From the NCBI GenBank assembly GCA_016081115.2, contig CM071933.1:60340660-60404659 (forward strand): DNA of 64,000 nt, in the 5' to 3' direction. A program made the position numbers and the translations under genes. Of the stretch, positions 23,206-36,080 are shown piece by piece; the first letter of the stretch is position 1, and every line of letters begins with the position of its first letter. Below the pieces are notes generated by a model. The model did not search any database, was not told the origin of the DNA, and worked only from the letters and a program-made list of their open reading frames with translations. Origin of the DNA: Rehmannia glutinosa (Eukaryota > Streptophyta > Magnoliopsida > Lamiales > Orobanchaceae).

Positions 23206-24622
23206 AACCACCTCCAACTTTGAACTTTGCTTGTCCTCAAGCAAAATATTATATCAAAAAGAGGGATTCAATAAATCACAACATACAAAGATGATTTTTT
23301 TTCAACATATTGAACATAAGCGATCAAGTTCTTGGCCTTCTCAACCCGAATTAACCATTAAGTAAAAACATAGTTTTGTAAAGCGATCGATCACAAGAAA
23401 GATCGTAATATCGGCGAGCATTATTCGAGGACTTGAAATCATCACTCCACAAATCGATAGTTATGAACAACTTCAATTCAATAACGCCATGAAAATATAA
23501 GAATTCAATAGATCATTGTAGTTAGCCTACTAGTCATATAATCAAGCTTCTTGAACTTTATTGGAATGAGAAGTCAAGGAGTATTCATTCTCTTTTTTTT
23601 TTTTCTTTTTTCTTTTTTTAGGACCTTTGAAGCATGCTTCCACTAGGTTTAAATTTTGAATTTCTGTTCAAACCTCCTAGGGTGGTTTGCCATACTCATA
23701 TTTGTGTCGCCGTTTTACGTAAAAGACAAACATGGGGCTCGTGAATGCTCCTAGTTACTAAGCAACAACAAATAGAGGAGTATAACCTCGATTGGTCCAT
23801 TTTTTTCTTCTTTTTTTTTTTTCATTTTTCTCTTTCTCTTTTTTTTTTTATTCACAAGCTTGGTTTAACAACTAGTTAACCACTACTAAATCATGAGTTC
23901 TCGACGTTCATAACACTAAGTATCGTCGTATATGCCTTCACACATCAAGTATTTATGGTGTTAGAAATCTCATCAAAATTTTGCCCGCATCCACGTTAAT
24001 CTATCCTAGACAATCAATTGTTTCACCTTGAAAACACAAATTAACAAGTTAATGTAGGTATAATTGGGCCAAGTTATTGACTAGCAACATTCAATTTGTT
24101 AAAAATAAAAAATAAAAAACACATCTCTCACAAACAAGCATACAAGCATTCCGAAAATGTTATTGTACCCACCTCCAACTTTTAAAATTCACATTGTCCT
24201 CAATGCGAAAGAAAAAAATGGACAAACACACACCAAACACTCAAAAAGCAAAGAAATTAGAATGATATAAAAGAGGTGGAAAAAGAAAAATACGACCTTA
24301 CTACAATAGTAGAATCGGTGTTGGGCGATCATTGGGTTGTTTTGGTGCACGGACCTTCAACTGCATCTTCATACCTAATCAAAGTTAAGCAACACACAAC
24401 TCGAATAACGTGAAATCTCAAATATTCCCAATTAGGACAACCAAGAAGATGTTCAAGGGTTTTTTTTTGATTTGAAAATGACTCTAAGGACTTGTGATTA
24501 TTTTGAAAGAAAATAAAATAAAAAAATAAAAATAAATGAAAACAATTGCACACAAACATCGGGTTGCCTCCTGGTAGCGCTTTAAAGTCGTATAGCTGGA
24601 CTAATTCACCTAAATGTGAAGA
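23206..24622 (-). other. X 3' non-coding region and polypurine tract
   Basis: Next to the 3' LTR, the minus strand reads GCTTGAGGACAAGCAAAG and then a purine stretch ending GGAGGTGGTT, a phrase common just before the 3' LTR of plant Ty3/gypsy elements. A second such phrase (CATTGAGGACAATGTG, minus strand, near 24190-24210) suggests a duplicated 3' end. The rest is AT-rich with poly-T runs (23600-23640, 23805-23850). No RT or integrase could be read. Confidence 0.55.
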
Positions 24623-25190
24623 TTAGTCGGGCGGAGCCTCGAACTTATGAAAATACCTTTGGTGTTTAGTAGAACTACCTCCGACTTCAAGCTTCAAAAT
24701 GTGTTTTTCAACCTTTCCTGGTCCCTTTTTGGGCATAAGCTTCCAACATGGACTTTGAACAACACTTTTCTCCAAGAGATTTTTAGATTTCTCATCATGC
24801 AAAGAAATTGGATCGACAAAAGAACAAGTAGTATCATTTTCAATATCAACATGAATTTTAAAAATTATTTGTTCATCTCCCACTCTCAAAGTTAATTTTC
24901 CCACATGCACATCAATGATTGATTTTGCCGTAGCCAAAAAAGAACGCCCAAGAATTAGAGAAACCTCAATATCATCATGCATGTCAAGAATAACAAAATC
25001 AATCGGGAATATGAATTTATCAATCTTGACTAACACATCATTAATAATACCTCTAGGATGTTTAATCGATTTATCGGCTAAGTGTATGTCCATCCTAGTA
25101 GGTTTCGTTTCACTTAATCCCATATGCTTGAATGTTTTATAAGACATCACATTGATACTAGCTCCTAAGTCACTAGTGCTCTATCAACAG
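24623..25190 (-). pseudogene. X retroviral-type aspartic protease region
   Basis: A 175-residue open block (25150-24623, minus strand) continues an upstream motif read as DLGASIN at about 25185-25160. DLGAS is the usual active-site form in Athila/Tat-type Ty3/gypsy proteases. Downstream residues include FVILDMHDDIEVSLILGRSF, the flap and the ILGR motif of this family. The protease would cut the gag polyprotein. It is the best preserved coding part of X, yet nothing of pol follows it. Confidence 0.75.
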
Positions 25191-25327
25191 TAAACCATCA
25201 ATTGTAAAAGGGATAATAAAACTTCCTGGATCATTAAATATTTTTGGTAGTTTATTGGAAGAATATTTATCATTCAATTGCACATTTGATAGTTCGTTAA
25301 GCTTATTTTCATTAGAAATGATGTCAT

Positions 25328-26640
25328 TTAGATCCCTAGCATGCTTTGAAAGAGGTTGAATAAATGGAATATTAGTATGTAATTGCTTGAATGACTCAAG
25401 TACTTACCAAATTTGTCCTCCCTTCTATCTTCTTGATTAAACTCCGGTAAGGGATCTTGGGCTTGTATTCGGCGACCACCTTTTTCATGAGCTTTTCTTC
25501 GTGTTTGTCGTCCTCCACATATTTCGCATGGTGGCGTTGGCATAATCATGCTCATGTGGAAAACCGATGGTGATTGCCTTTACGTGCTCCCCTCTTGGTT
25601 TGGCTCGGTGTTACTCGGCAAACTTCCTTGTGGCCTTTCGGAAATCATTTTCGCAATCTGGCCTATTTGGTTTTCTAAATTATGGATAGATGCCTCTTGA
25701 TTTCTTAAGGATGTTTCGACCGCTGGAATCGGGCATCTTGATTGCACAAACTTTCCCATAAGTTCCTCCAAGTTAGGCTTTCCTTGGGTTAGGTTAGCTG
25801 AATCCGGGAGGCATGTGTAGATTAGGATTGGGATTAGGTCGTGGTTGACCTTGATTACTCAATCGAAGTTCGGTCTTGGCCAACCTGGATTATAGGTGTT
25901 CTTGAAAGGATTATTTTGAGAGGGTCGAGATTGATTACCTAGATAATCCACTTGTTCATGCGGTGGTATCGCATGGGGCACTCTTGGTGGTTGTGTGATC
26001 CTCTACAAGTCTCACATGAGAAGACTTGTTTTGGAACTATGCCAACCCGTCAATTTTCTCGAGTCGAGATTCGACCTGCGCGGCTAAGCGTAACTCTGCT
26101 GCCTGCATTGTGTACACCCACCATCCTGTTGGATTTACCTCGCACGGATTGCCATTGATATCCATTCATGGCCATTCCCTCTATTAGATCTTGGCGGCTT
26201 CGGGTGTTTTTATTGTTCAACGTTCCCCCGCCGCATCAATCATTTTGCCTCCTCGATGAGAGTAGCCCGTTGTAAAACGTTTGGACTTGCATCCAAACGG
26301 GAGGCCATGATGTGGGCATTTTCGCAGCAACTCTTTGAATCTCTCCCAAGTGTCGTACAAAGTCTGCGTCGTCCTCTTGAGTGAATGAAGAGATTTCATT
26401 CCTCAATCGAGCGGTTTTGGCGGGTGGAAAATATTTCAAAAGGAACTTTTCCGCCATAATGCTCCATGTTGTGATTGTTGTCCTTTGGTAAAGTATTTAG
26501 CCATTGTTTAGCCCGTTCCTTTGGTAAGGTATCACAAATTTCGAGGAAATTCGCGATATGATTATTTGGATCTTCGTCCGGTAGGCCGTCGAATTGAACA
26601 AATTGTTGCACCATTTGAATGACATTCGGTTTGATTTGAA
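25328..26640 (-). pseudogene. X gag fragments
   Basis: Minus-strand blocks: 26614-26396 (FDGLPDEDPNNHIANFLEIC), 26457-26236 (EKFLLKYFPPAKTARLRNEI) and 25771-25580 (NLENQIGQIAKMI) match the capsid and linker of plant Ty3/gypsy gag. A cysteine-histidine knuckle-like stretch (CETC...H...C) reads at about 26030-25965. Frames change between the blocks, so no single protein can be made here. Confidence 0.8.
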
Positions 26641-26976
26641 ATTATTGGTACAATAAATGCCTTACGATACTAGATGACGTACATCGTCCATAGATGGTTT
26701 GGCATAGTCGTACATGGTTCTTTGTTGTTAAATGCCCATGGCGAAATCCTTGCTTTCGTTAATATCTTCTTCGTGGTCCGTATTAGTATTTTCCTCTGTG
26801 TTGCTCCTGGCGGTATCACGCTTCCAAATTCAACGTCGAGTAGGCATGCAATCGTAGTAAATAAAGAGGATAAGTATAACTCAAGACTTACAAAGATGGA
26901 TAAAAAGAAAGATGGTGAAAAAGAATAAAATAAAAATAATTAAATTAACAAAAATAGAGTGTTCTTAATGTTACAA

Positions 26977-26997
26977 TCCCCAACGGCGCCAAAAACT
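26977..26997 (-). other. X primer-binding site
   Basis: The minus strand after the 5' LTR reads AGTTTTTGGCGCCGTTGGGG. TGGCGCCGTTG is the usual primer site of many plant Athila/Tat-type Ty3/gypsy elements. It lies within about 5 bases of the LTR end, as expected. Confidence 0.85.
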
Positions 26998-28718
26998 TGA
27001 TGGCTCAAAAGCTACCCTTAAAACCGTAGGCAAGTGCACCTATCGTTTTATAGTATATATTATTAGTACCGAGTGTCATTCCCACGAGGATTGTAAGTAC
27101 TAATAATTACCGTCTTTTTTGTTATTTAATCTAACAATTTTCAGAGTTTTTGTTTGATGAAAAAGGAAAAACAAATTATAAATTGTAAAAATGAAGGAAG
27201 ATTTGTAAAATAAGAAATCAAGAGATAGAAATGTGTTTGAATGTAAATCCTCTAGAATGTTTTTGTGATTTGACAAGTTAAAAATACAATCGTAAGCCCT
27301 TAAGCAAAAACCAACCTCTTTTAATAAAATCTCATGTCTTGTGGACCGTAGAAATTCCCAATTTAAGTTAAACCCTTTCTCAAGGCGAAAAACTTCTAAT
27401 CTCGAGTTGATTAACTGAAATCTCTTTCTAGTTAAAACCCCAAGACATCATTATAACGATTTGTGAATTCCCATATTAGGTTTGACCTAAATCCAAAAGA
27501 TTTATGTCGTCCTATATCTAGGATTACATGCAACTCTTTTCACTTATATAGGTTCTATTTCACCATGAATCTCTCGATTTTCCGGATGAAAAATAAACTT
27601 CAAATCAATATTGCGCATATATCAATTTGAATGAACGAAGCATAATATAAGTGAATCAAACAAAATACGAGATTTTATTAAAAACATACACACCTTAATC
27701 ACAAATCCATTCTAGAGTTCATTACATTCAAGCACTAGGAGTTTAGCTACACATGGATTTGATAAAAGAGTATACTACACAAGATGATTTGAATGAAATG
27801 AACATGGTGTACTTAGCTCTTATTCAAGACCAATACAAGACTTCCTCCTTGGTTGATGATCTTTGTTGAGCTCAAGCCTTCTCCTTTAATGCTCTTCAAC
27901 TTCCAACTCTACCTCTCTTTTCTTCTAATGTATTTTGCTTTGTAACTTAGAGAGAATGAATCAATGAATATACAATGAATGGAATATCCTTCCCAACTCA
28001 AACTATTGCCTTTTATAGACATCATTTTTGTGAAAGAACACATCAATAATGCTATCTTTTGTTAAACAATTGCCTCCACTTTCATTGTTGGTTAGTGAAT
28101 TCTTGTACTCAATTGATGATTGAGGGAATATGGGGACATGTTGCAGCAAAATTGGGTGTTAAAGGTGTATAAAAGTGGTCACAAGCTTGGTAGGTGAGTT
28201 TTCCATAATTTTCGCATGGAAAAGTTGCGAGAAAAGTGCCGGACACGCCCGTGTCGCCCCGAGCCGGCTGGGCGTCTTTGTTTTATCACACAGAGGAATC
28301 GGGAAACATGGTTGTGCTTCCCAACACGGCCAGGCCGTGTCTCTGGACATGGCCGTGTTGGGAAACACGGCCTGGCCATGTCGGAGGTCTTTTTGTGCGA
28401 AAAAAATCGAGTTTTTAGCTCCCGGCGAACACGGCCGTGTTGCCCGACACCCTGCCCATGTTGGACCAAAAGGCCCAAAAATGACGCGTTTGGCTTGGAA
28501 TTTCGAGCGTTTTTGCATCCTTAAACTCCCGGTATGTTTTGACATGAATCCATGGTCCAAATTCACCAAAATTAGCCCCGAATGGTCAATCTACATCAAT
28601 AAAAGCACCTCGGAGTAATATGAACTATGTACAATCAAAAATTTACAAAACTAACAATAAAATAACTCGAATTCTACTCAAATATACACCTAAAACATGC
28701 ATTAAAAGACCTTTATCA
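26998..28718 (-). repeat. X 5' LTR, 1721 bp
   Basis: On the minus strand it runs from TGATAAAGGTC to GAGCCATCA. The TATA box (CTATAAAAGG on the minus strand, plus about 28008-28020) is conserved in the other LTR near 22525. It contains palindromes built from GGCCGTGT: 28324-28340 (8-bp arms, one-base loop) and 28428-28441 (AACACGGCCGTGTT). ORFs of over 100 codons in both LTRs on both strands follow from this GC-rich block and do not resemble proteins I know. Confidence 0.88.
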
Positions 28719-29340
28719 AGATATCCTCAAATTATGAGTCATTATTATATTTCACCAATAGGACTCGACGTGATATTTCTTATGCGGTTGGAAGACTTAG
28801 TACATATACTCATAATGCTAGTAAGAATCATTGGAGCGCTTTATAAAGGGTTCTTAAGTATCTTAGAGGAACTTTAAGCTACTCCATATGTTATAAAGGT
28901 TTTCCAAGTGTACTTGAAGGATATAGTGATGCCAATTGGATTACCGACAACTCGAGATTATGCCAACTAGTGGGTTCGTTTTTATGTTTGGTGGAGCTGC
29001 AATAACTTGGGGATCTAAGAAACAAGTTGTTATATCTAGAAGTACAATGGAAGTGAATTAATAGCTCTAGATACAACTTGTACAACTCGTTGAATGGTTG
29101 AGAGATTTATTAGTTGATATTCCACTAATTCCTAAACTTTTACCCGCCATTTTTATATAATGTGATTGTAAAGTCAGAATTGATCTTATGGAGCAAGCAC
29201 ATTCTAATAAAAAATGAGTAGACACTTACAAGCTAGATATAAAGTATAAAGTCCTTATTAAAGAAACGTGATAGCTCTTAATTTTGTGAAGTCTCAAAAG
29301 AATTTGGCGGACAATTTGACCAAACATCTACCAAATAAAT
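28719..29340 (+). pseudogene. W RT connection and RNase H, 3' part
   Basis: This continues the W reading interrupted at 13758. Translation in pieces gives QIMSHYYISPIGLDVIF-type residues, RVLKYLRGTLSYS-type residues, EGYSDANWIT (RNase H aspartate motif), SRSTMESELIAL-type residues and the final LADNLTKHL-like end near 29320. Stops interrupt it. RNase H removes the RNA template during reverse transcription; this copy is inactive. Confidence 0.8.
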
Positions 29341-29944
29341 GTGTGTTTGAATCATCGAGGGGATGGACATAAGCCCACAAGGAGTCACCTTCGGAGTAAC
29401 CCAACCTTTGTGATTGGAGAGACCCCATGAAGAAGGTTCAATGGGTAGGAGCAACCTGTAATGCTTGACTCATTTAGCACTACTTTACAAGAAGTGTAAC
29501 TTCTTTCCATCCCTACGTGATGGTGTTATATAGAGTGATGTTAGGTTGGCCTTTGACCCTTTGAGACCAACGGGGAGTTTCGCAGGGGTATAGGTCACAC
29601 GCACCCTTGGAGGTTTCACCTTAATGAGGGTTGTCATGAGGCCGTGATTATGGGTTTGGGCAAACCTTAAAGACTCTCATGAGAATCAAGATTAAAGTGC
29701 ATGGCCATTAACAACGCTAACTCGCTTTGAACAAAGACCGATATCGATACTCTGTGTGTGATGCATTGAAGTTTGGTCAAGGGACCTAATTCAAGGCATA
29801 GTCCATTATGGTTCCCTCAAATGTAAATCATCAACACTAAGTATATGCTTAAGCTCGGAAGGCTCCTACACCCATTACATAATATCTAGTTGCCCTATTA
29901 TATTTTCTTGTATATATGTTGAAATTTTAAACTTTGAAAGGGAT
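29341..29944 (+). other. W 3' non-coding region and polypurine tract
   Basis: The stretch contains the phrase GAGGGGATGGACATAAGCCC, commonly found downstream of pol in plant copia elements, and no gene. A short purine tract (TGAAAGGGAT, 29935-29944) precedes the 3' LTR. Confidence 0.6.
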
Positions 29945-30454
29945 TGTTATATTTTAAAGTTTAACACTTCAAAACGTTCATTTGAATTTAATCAAATGAA
30001 TTGAATTTTGTAACTCTCCAAATAAATTTTGTAACACCCCATAATAGCTCATTATTTTGAATTTAATTTTTGTTGTTTCAAATATAATCCTAACACTATG
30101 TATAGGTATTCTTAGGGGTATAGTTTGGCACACACATATACCTACAATATTGTTATATTCTTCAAATTATTATTTTGTGTTTGGGCAACGTGATAAGATC
30201 TTATTCGTTAGTCTTCTTGTGACCGTACTCATAATAGAAGACATATGCGTGACCTTCTTGGGTTTTATCTTGGGGTGGTGGTGAGCCTCACGATCTTAGG
30301 ACAACGCCAAGTGGTATGACTCCTACAAAGAGCCTTTTATTTTCATGAATCTATGTTACTTGAATATATTTATAAATTATATTCTTTCTTGAAGTCATTT
30401 GGATATATATGCATGAAGCTATTTTTATTTGCAACATTAAAAAAATTCTCAACA
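29945..30454 (+). repeat. W 3' LTR, 510 bp
   Basis: It starts TGTTATATTTTAAAG and ends CTCAACA. It keeps about 20 bp near the start that the 5' LTR lost, while the 5' copy has a longer TA run near its end. Differences are more frequent than between the Y1 LTRs, in line with an older insertion. Confidence 0.85.
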
Positions 30455-31064
30455 CATGGAAGAGATCTTAGGGCTACCATAATAATGAATCATCAACATC
30501 CGACTTGAAGATTGCTTGAGTGGAGTCTTTCTTTGAGGAGTTTAAACAAGCTTGCGAGCTAGTTTTCTTGTCATATGAGGTCTGTGAAATTGGAGTCTCA
30601 AAGTAAATGGTTTGCTTTTCCTTTCAATAAACTTCGTCTCGGTGTAGATGAGACTTCAACAAAGAATAAGGTTGTTTTGTTGTGGGGTATCATACGCAAC
30701 TCATTGGTTTATCGCCTTTATAAAAACTTTCTCAAAAAAGTTCTTGTGGTTATGGAGAACTGAAGCATTTCTTTTGGATCGAATTTGTCAAAGCACAACA
30801 TCTTCAAAATTTTCATTTCAACGGACTCTGTTTTCCGAGATAAGTCAGCACAAATTTAACATAACACATTAGCTATCTTTGAACGATCGCATCGAAGTAG
30901 TTGATCTCTTGAAACTCTCGACAATACTACTCTATTTCATATTAGGAGATCGAGTAATTATATCGCTTATATTTTAGCTCATTTTTCTTTTCATCCCCAT
31001 CCCACTTTGCTTTGGAGTTTGGGATGTTTTCCTTCATGATTTGAGAATCTTGTATTTGAGTGGT
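30455..31064 (+). other. unassigned spacer between W and Z
   Basis: There are short plus-strand frames but no recognised domain. 30470-30600 gives a readable stretch resembling SDLKIA...ESFFEEFKQACE across one stop, possibly a decayed host-gene or transposon fragment. Nothing can be named. Confidence 0.35.
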
Positions 31065-31330
31065 TGATCCTAAAAATGCTCCGTTTCTCCAAAACCAACT
31101 TTCGCCCGAACTCCGTCGTAGACTCCGCACAAAAAAGGGGGAGGGGTGCTCGTGCGTGCCCTCTTCGATGCTTAAGTCGGAAGAGTGTTTTGCAAGAAAG
31201 AGGTAAAAATATAAAATAAATGTAAAAAGTGTGATTAGGGTAGAAATAAACCTGGGCGTGGGTTTTTATAGCTTAACCTTGATTAGGATTTTCGTAAAAT
31301 CCAAATTCTATTACGATTTGGTAATGAATC

Positions 31331-32754
31331 TGTTTGATAAATGGTTTTATCATGATTTTGATGATTTTGTTTTTATACCAAAACAATGTTTTTAAATGTT
31401 GTCCAAATACTCCTAAATGATTTAAATTGTTTCTACTAATTTTCCAGAGTATTTCTTCAAGTTTATTTTTGACAAAATTGGACAACACTTTTAATGATTT
31501 TGTGTTAATGTGTTTTTACATCAAAACAATATTTCTAATATTGTCCAAAATACTCCCGATCGGTTTAAAATGTTTTTACTAATTTTTCGTAGTATTTCTT
31601 GAAGTTTATTTTTGAAAAATATTGGACAACACTTTTATCTCGTGTTCAATCGGCAACCCGTGTCTGAAAAATCAGTTTTGAAACAGAAACGAGACGTTTT
31701 GAAAAACCCCGGAGGTTGACCGTCGCGCAAAAAGAGAGACCGGTGCCTGAAGAGAGATTACAGAATGTTCTGTTTCTCAAAACTTGAGCAAGGTGACCGG
31801 TCCATATAGGGGCGACAGTCGGACCCCTGGACCGGTCGAGATGTGCATTTTTGGTGTGTTTTTTCTTTCTATGTATCGGTGCGCGACCGTCACCCTTATG
31901 TTTGACAAAGAAAATTCTAACCGTTGTGGCACAGACAACTTTTCCCTAAATTATGGGGTTGATTTCTAACAGCTATAATCTTGATTTTAATTACATTTTT
32001 TTTGTAGAAATATGTCCCCAAGAGAGCTATCCATGTTCAAGACATCCTCTATAAATAGATGAAGAATTGAAGCTACACAACAAGAAAGAATACTACAACA
32101 CAACAAGATACATTCAAGCAAACACATTTGTTCTTCATTGTTATTATTCTTGTTGTAATAGCCAAAGGTATTTCACTTTCACATCTTGAGGTCTAGGCTT
32201 ATTTCTTGATTACACTTTCACTCAATATTGTATTATTTATTATCGAGTTGTAATCTTGAATTTGGGTTATCATTCAACACAAGATATCATTGTGAGTGTT
32301 CTTGTGGTAAGAACATACTTGGATGATCTAGGTGATAGGTGCGGGAAGATTGTGGTGATATTCTTATTGAAGAGTATGGTGCTCTTCGAGGTGTTGAAGA
32401 ATTTGGTATTCTTCAAGTCGGAAGATTGTGGTAATCTTCACAAGGTGCCGTTGAAGATTGTGGTAATCTTCAAGTGAGATTGTGGTAATCTCAAAGAGGT
32501 GTTGTAAGGTGTTGTTGTATTAATTGTGGTAATTAGTAAAATCTTTTTTTCTTTTTGAAATCCATCCCTAGATCTTTGGGGTGGTAGAGGATTAGGCCCT
32601 AGGTGGGTTGAACCTCTATAAATCGACGCGTGTTATTTACTTCCCGCACCTTTACTATTGCCTTGGCTTGTTTGATTCGAAAAAGAGGGCATAATCGAGA
32701 AAATGGAGATAATCTATTCACCCCTCTAGATTATCGTAGCCGCTTGGACTTACA
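31331..32754 (+). repeat. Y2 5' LTR, 1424 bp
   Basis: It has the same plan as the Y1 LTR: duplicated U3 block, GC-rich block, TATA box near 32049 and hairpin array at about 32298-32545. One hairpin here has its own stem and a TTGGT loop: TTGAAGAAT (32394-32402), loop 32403-32407, right arm 32408-32416. Confidence 0.9.
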
Positions 32755-32775
32755 AGTGGTATCGAGCCAAACTCT

Positions 32776-34142
32776 TTGGCAAGCTCATTCCACATCGCGA
32801 GTAAAGAGGAACGATCATCGGCTCGAATGAAGTCTACCTTACCGGCGCCTCCACCACCAAGCCACCACTATTTGATTCCAAAAATTATGCATTTTGGAAA
32901 GAAAGAATGGAATGCTATGTACAAGGTTGCGGGTTTGATATTTGGAACACGATGCGTCAATGGAAAATTTATTCGATGAAAGATACACCTCACACCTCCA
33001 AAGTCCTCAAGGAGCTCAATGATGAAGAGAAGAAAATCTTATCATTAAATGGTAAAGCTCTTAATATTATTTATTGTTCACTTACCATTTTGGAATATGA
33101 TCATATTGTAGGAATTAAATCGACACATGAAGTATGGAGAAAATTAGAAGAAATATATGCAAATGAAAGGAGCCACTAAAGCATCTACTTCTCACATGGA
33201 TACAAACCCAACAACATGGGATGAGCTTCCTACAACTTCCGACGATGAAAACGAACGATGTCTTATGGGATTCAAGAAAACGAGGTAAGTTCTAAACCTT
33301 CTATTTCTTATGATAATGAATTGCACAATGATTATAGTGATTTGCTTAATGATTATGATGAGCTTCAAAATGAATTCCCAAGCTTACTTGTTAAATACAA
33401 AAATTTGAAAAAGAAATTCAATGTTTTGAAAAATGATAAGGATAGTTTATTTACTTCCTATGAATCACTTTCATGTGCTTACACCACCACACTTGATAAG
33501 GTTAGAAACCTTGAAAAAGAAAATAGTACTCTTGTTGAGGATATTAATTGCATGAAAAAGGATTTATCAAAATTCAACTTGAGTACCAATAAAATGACCA
33601 AAATTGTTGATGTTCATAGTTGTGATAATTTGAAACTAGAACTTGATCATAAGCCCAATGTTGTCAATCATATGAAAAAGAATCAAGTCTCTATGCATGT
33701 TGGTCATTATGCTCCTAGAATCATTACTTGTTTTTATTGTGGTAAAAAGGGTCACACGGCTAATACTTGTCGGGCTAGAAATAGCTCTAATTATCATTGG
33801 AGACCTAAAAGTCTCAAAGCTAATCCCAAATGACCCAAACACTTGAGGGTACCACAAAACAATGTCATATTAGGTAACCGGCGGAATAACAATCAAAGAA
33901 AGTTCATACCGCTAAGAAAACATCAAATGACCATATCATTTGATCAAAGAAGGAGACATCACCACAATGAACCTCCAAGAGAAAGATACCATCAAAAATG
34001 GGAAGGACACAAAGCTTGGAAATGGAGTAATTGGAGAAGCTATCATCAACAAGATGATTTTCAAAGAGGAAGATATCAACAACAAAGGAACGACACAACC
34101 CATGGAAATGGCGAAATTGGTAAACCGTATCTCCCTATTTAA
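32776..34142 (+). pseudogene. Y2 gag
   Basis: 32907-33179 carries the capsid phrase MECYVQGCGFDIWN followed by KELNDEEKKI. 33258-33833 (191 codons) has an acidic, coiled-coil-like region (residues about 10-110) and an intact CX2CX4HX4C knuckle at about residues 160-173 (CFYCGKKGHTANTC). 33843-34142 is the W/Q/R-rich tail. Three frames are used, so the whole gag is not open, but the central block is long and clean. The knuckle would bind RNA. Confidence 0.78.
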
Positions 34143-34469
34143 ATATGAATTTTATTTTGTTATTATGCATGTTCTTATTTGTGCCTTAATTGTCAAAATG
34201 ATTTTTTTTTTAAATATTTTTTAAAGAGGTCTTCTACATATTTGTGTTTTTAAAACTTTTTTAAAAGGAGACCTTGCATGATGTTTTAATAAAATCTTGT
34301 GCATTTACTAAGGCTAAAATGTTTTATTATCTATGGATTTTTATGGCATAAGCATACTTGTGATATATCTTATTGATTTTACCCTACACTTGTATCATAT
34401 TCGTTTTGTGCTAGACTTGTTTAAGATATGTGTAGGATATATATTTGCTCATCTTCTTCAAGAGATGCT

Positions 34470-36080
34470 TAAACTATCGAGTATGCTCATCATTGGTATT
34501 CATCTTATAGACTCGATATATTTTTGCCATATGCCTATGTACTTGCTTTTTAAGATATTTCAAAGTATTTCATACAAGTGCCATTAAAAGGATTTTTCGA
34601 TTTTTTGAAAGGCACTATTCGATAAAGCTTGTTTTATCCGAGACTTGTAAAGGATTATATTTTATTTTGATAAAACATTTGATTTTCTCCTTATATCAAA
34701 TTATGCATTGGATTGCTCATATTCATTCTTGTCAAAACTCTTGTTCAAATGCTTCTTTTAAATGAGGTCTCAACTATATGCTCTTGAATTTTTCAAATTT
34801 CAAAAGAGACCTTATATAGCTTCCTATAAGCTTATTTGTACTTACATGTTTTATGAAACTCTTGATGATTTGGTTGAAAGCATAATATGTGTTACTTGTT
34901 GTTGTATCTCTATTATTCGATACTACTATGCTCTTGTGCAAAGATATCTTGTTAAGATTTTGCGAAATTTCTTGATATTTTGGAACAAGTTTGATGACCA
35001 AGGGAGGTTAGTAACTCAAAGGTCATGTTAAGAAGAAGGTGATTTTGATGAAACATTTGCACTCGTAGCATGTTTTTGTAGCTATTCGCATTTTACTTGC
35101 CCATTCTTGTTTTTAAGAAAATTTCAAGCTTTACCAAATGGATGTTAAATCCAATTTTCTAAATGGTTTCATTCAAGTAGAAGTCTATGTAAAACAATCG
35201 GGGTTTGAAAAAAATTTCTAGGCCAAATGATTTTTATAAAAGGCCTTATATGTTTAAAACAAGCACCCGTGTATAGTTTGATAGACTTAGCTATTTTTTT
35301 GCAAAATGATTTTACAAAAGCTAAAGTTGATCTACTCTTCTTGTTTTTTTTTTTTTTTTTAAAGGGCAAGATTACTTACTTGTGCAAATTTATGAGAATA
35401 TTATTTGTGCTACTAATGAATTTTTGTGAAAGATGTTTTCTAAGTCGATCAAGGTGAACTTGAGATAAGCATAATGGGGAGCTCAATTTCTTCTTTGAAC
35501 TCCAAGTTAAACAATGGCAAGAAGGTGGTTATATTTCACAATCAAAGTATACAAAAGTACCTTTGAAGAAGTTAGGCATTGAAGAAGGAAGAACAATCTA
35601 TATTCCTATGGCAACAATATCAAGATGGACAATAGTTAAGAAAGGAATATTGGTTAACAAACAAATTCGAGGTATGTTTATCTTCGTTTATTATTCTTTT
35701 AGACTCGACATTTTCTATGTCTTATGTCTATATGATCGACTTCAAAACTATCCCAACGTATCTCATTAAAGTGTCGTTAAAAGAAATTTTCAAATATTTG
35801 AAAGACACTTCTTCTTATAGCTTGTTTATCCAAGGTTTTAGAACGTTCATATTTTTTTCGGGATAACAAGTCCTGATTACAATTTCTCAAAATATGGTTC
35901 GTCATAATCGAACTAAACATATTGAGATTCGATATTTTTTCTAAGGGATTGCGTTTCTAAAAAAATGAAAATTTGAGATGTGTTTAATTAAAGTCTCTCA
36001 AAGATAACTCGCGGGCATTTGTTTTCAACCATTTACCACCGAGTCTTTTACCTCATTTCAAGCTTGATTATGACATAATG
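34470..36080 (+). pseudogene. Y2 RT and RNase H remnants
   Basis: An RNase H-type scrap lies at 34500-34620. RT pieces follow: FWNKFDDQGRLVTQR (about 34978-35022), YQMDVKSNFLNGFIQVEVYV (about 35135-35195), a LKQAP-type block (35240-35340) and the catalytic region at about 35383-35410, where the expected YVDD again reads YEN. 35560-35810 is the connection plus RNase H entry, and 35895-35940 has the RTKHIEIRYF signature. It is inactive. Confidence 0.7.

Larger units (their letters stand above)
13759..28718 (-). mobile_element. X: non-autonomous Ty3/gypsy element, split by Y1
   Basis: Long LTRs (26998-28718; 13759-14105 joined to 21855-23205) enclose a 3.8-kb internal region with gag and protease only, on the minus strand. 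No RT, RNase H or integrase is present. X interrupts W: AGTAT precedes it (13754-13758) and AGATAT follows (28719-28724), a 5-bp target duplication with one inserted base. The primer site and protease type point to the Athila/Tat side of plant Ty3/gypsy. Without Y1 it is about 7.2 kb. It would need proteins from an autonomous relative. Confidence 0.85.
9506..30454 (+). mobile_element. W: Ty1/copia element, split by X
   Basis: Two matching LTRs (9506-10023 and 29945-30454) enclose gag, protease, integrase and RT in copia order. The coding region stops abruptly at 13758 and resumes at 28719 in the RT/RNase H connection. Without X (13759-28718) W would be about 6 kb. Many stops and frameshifts make it inactive. 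A clean 5-bp target duplication was not found; ACATG close to both ends is a candidate. W must be older than X. Confidence 0.88.

Noticed and set aside
30575..30763. Possible host gene exon between W and Z
   Set aside because: It is a short open frame with no recognisable domain and no clear splice sites. It is kept only as unassigned spacer.
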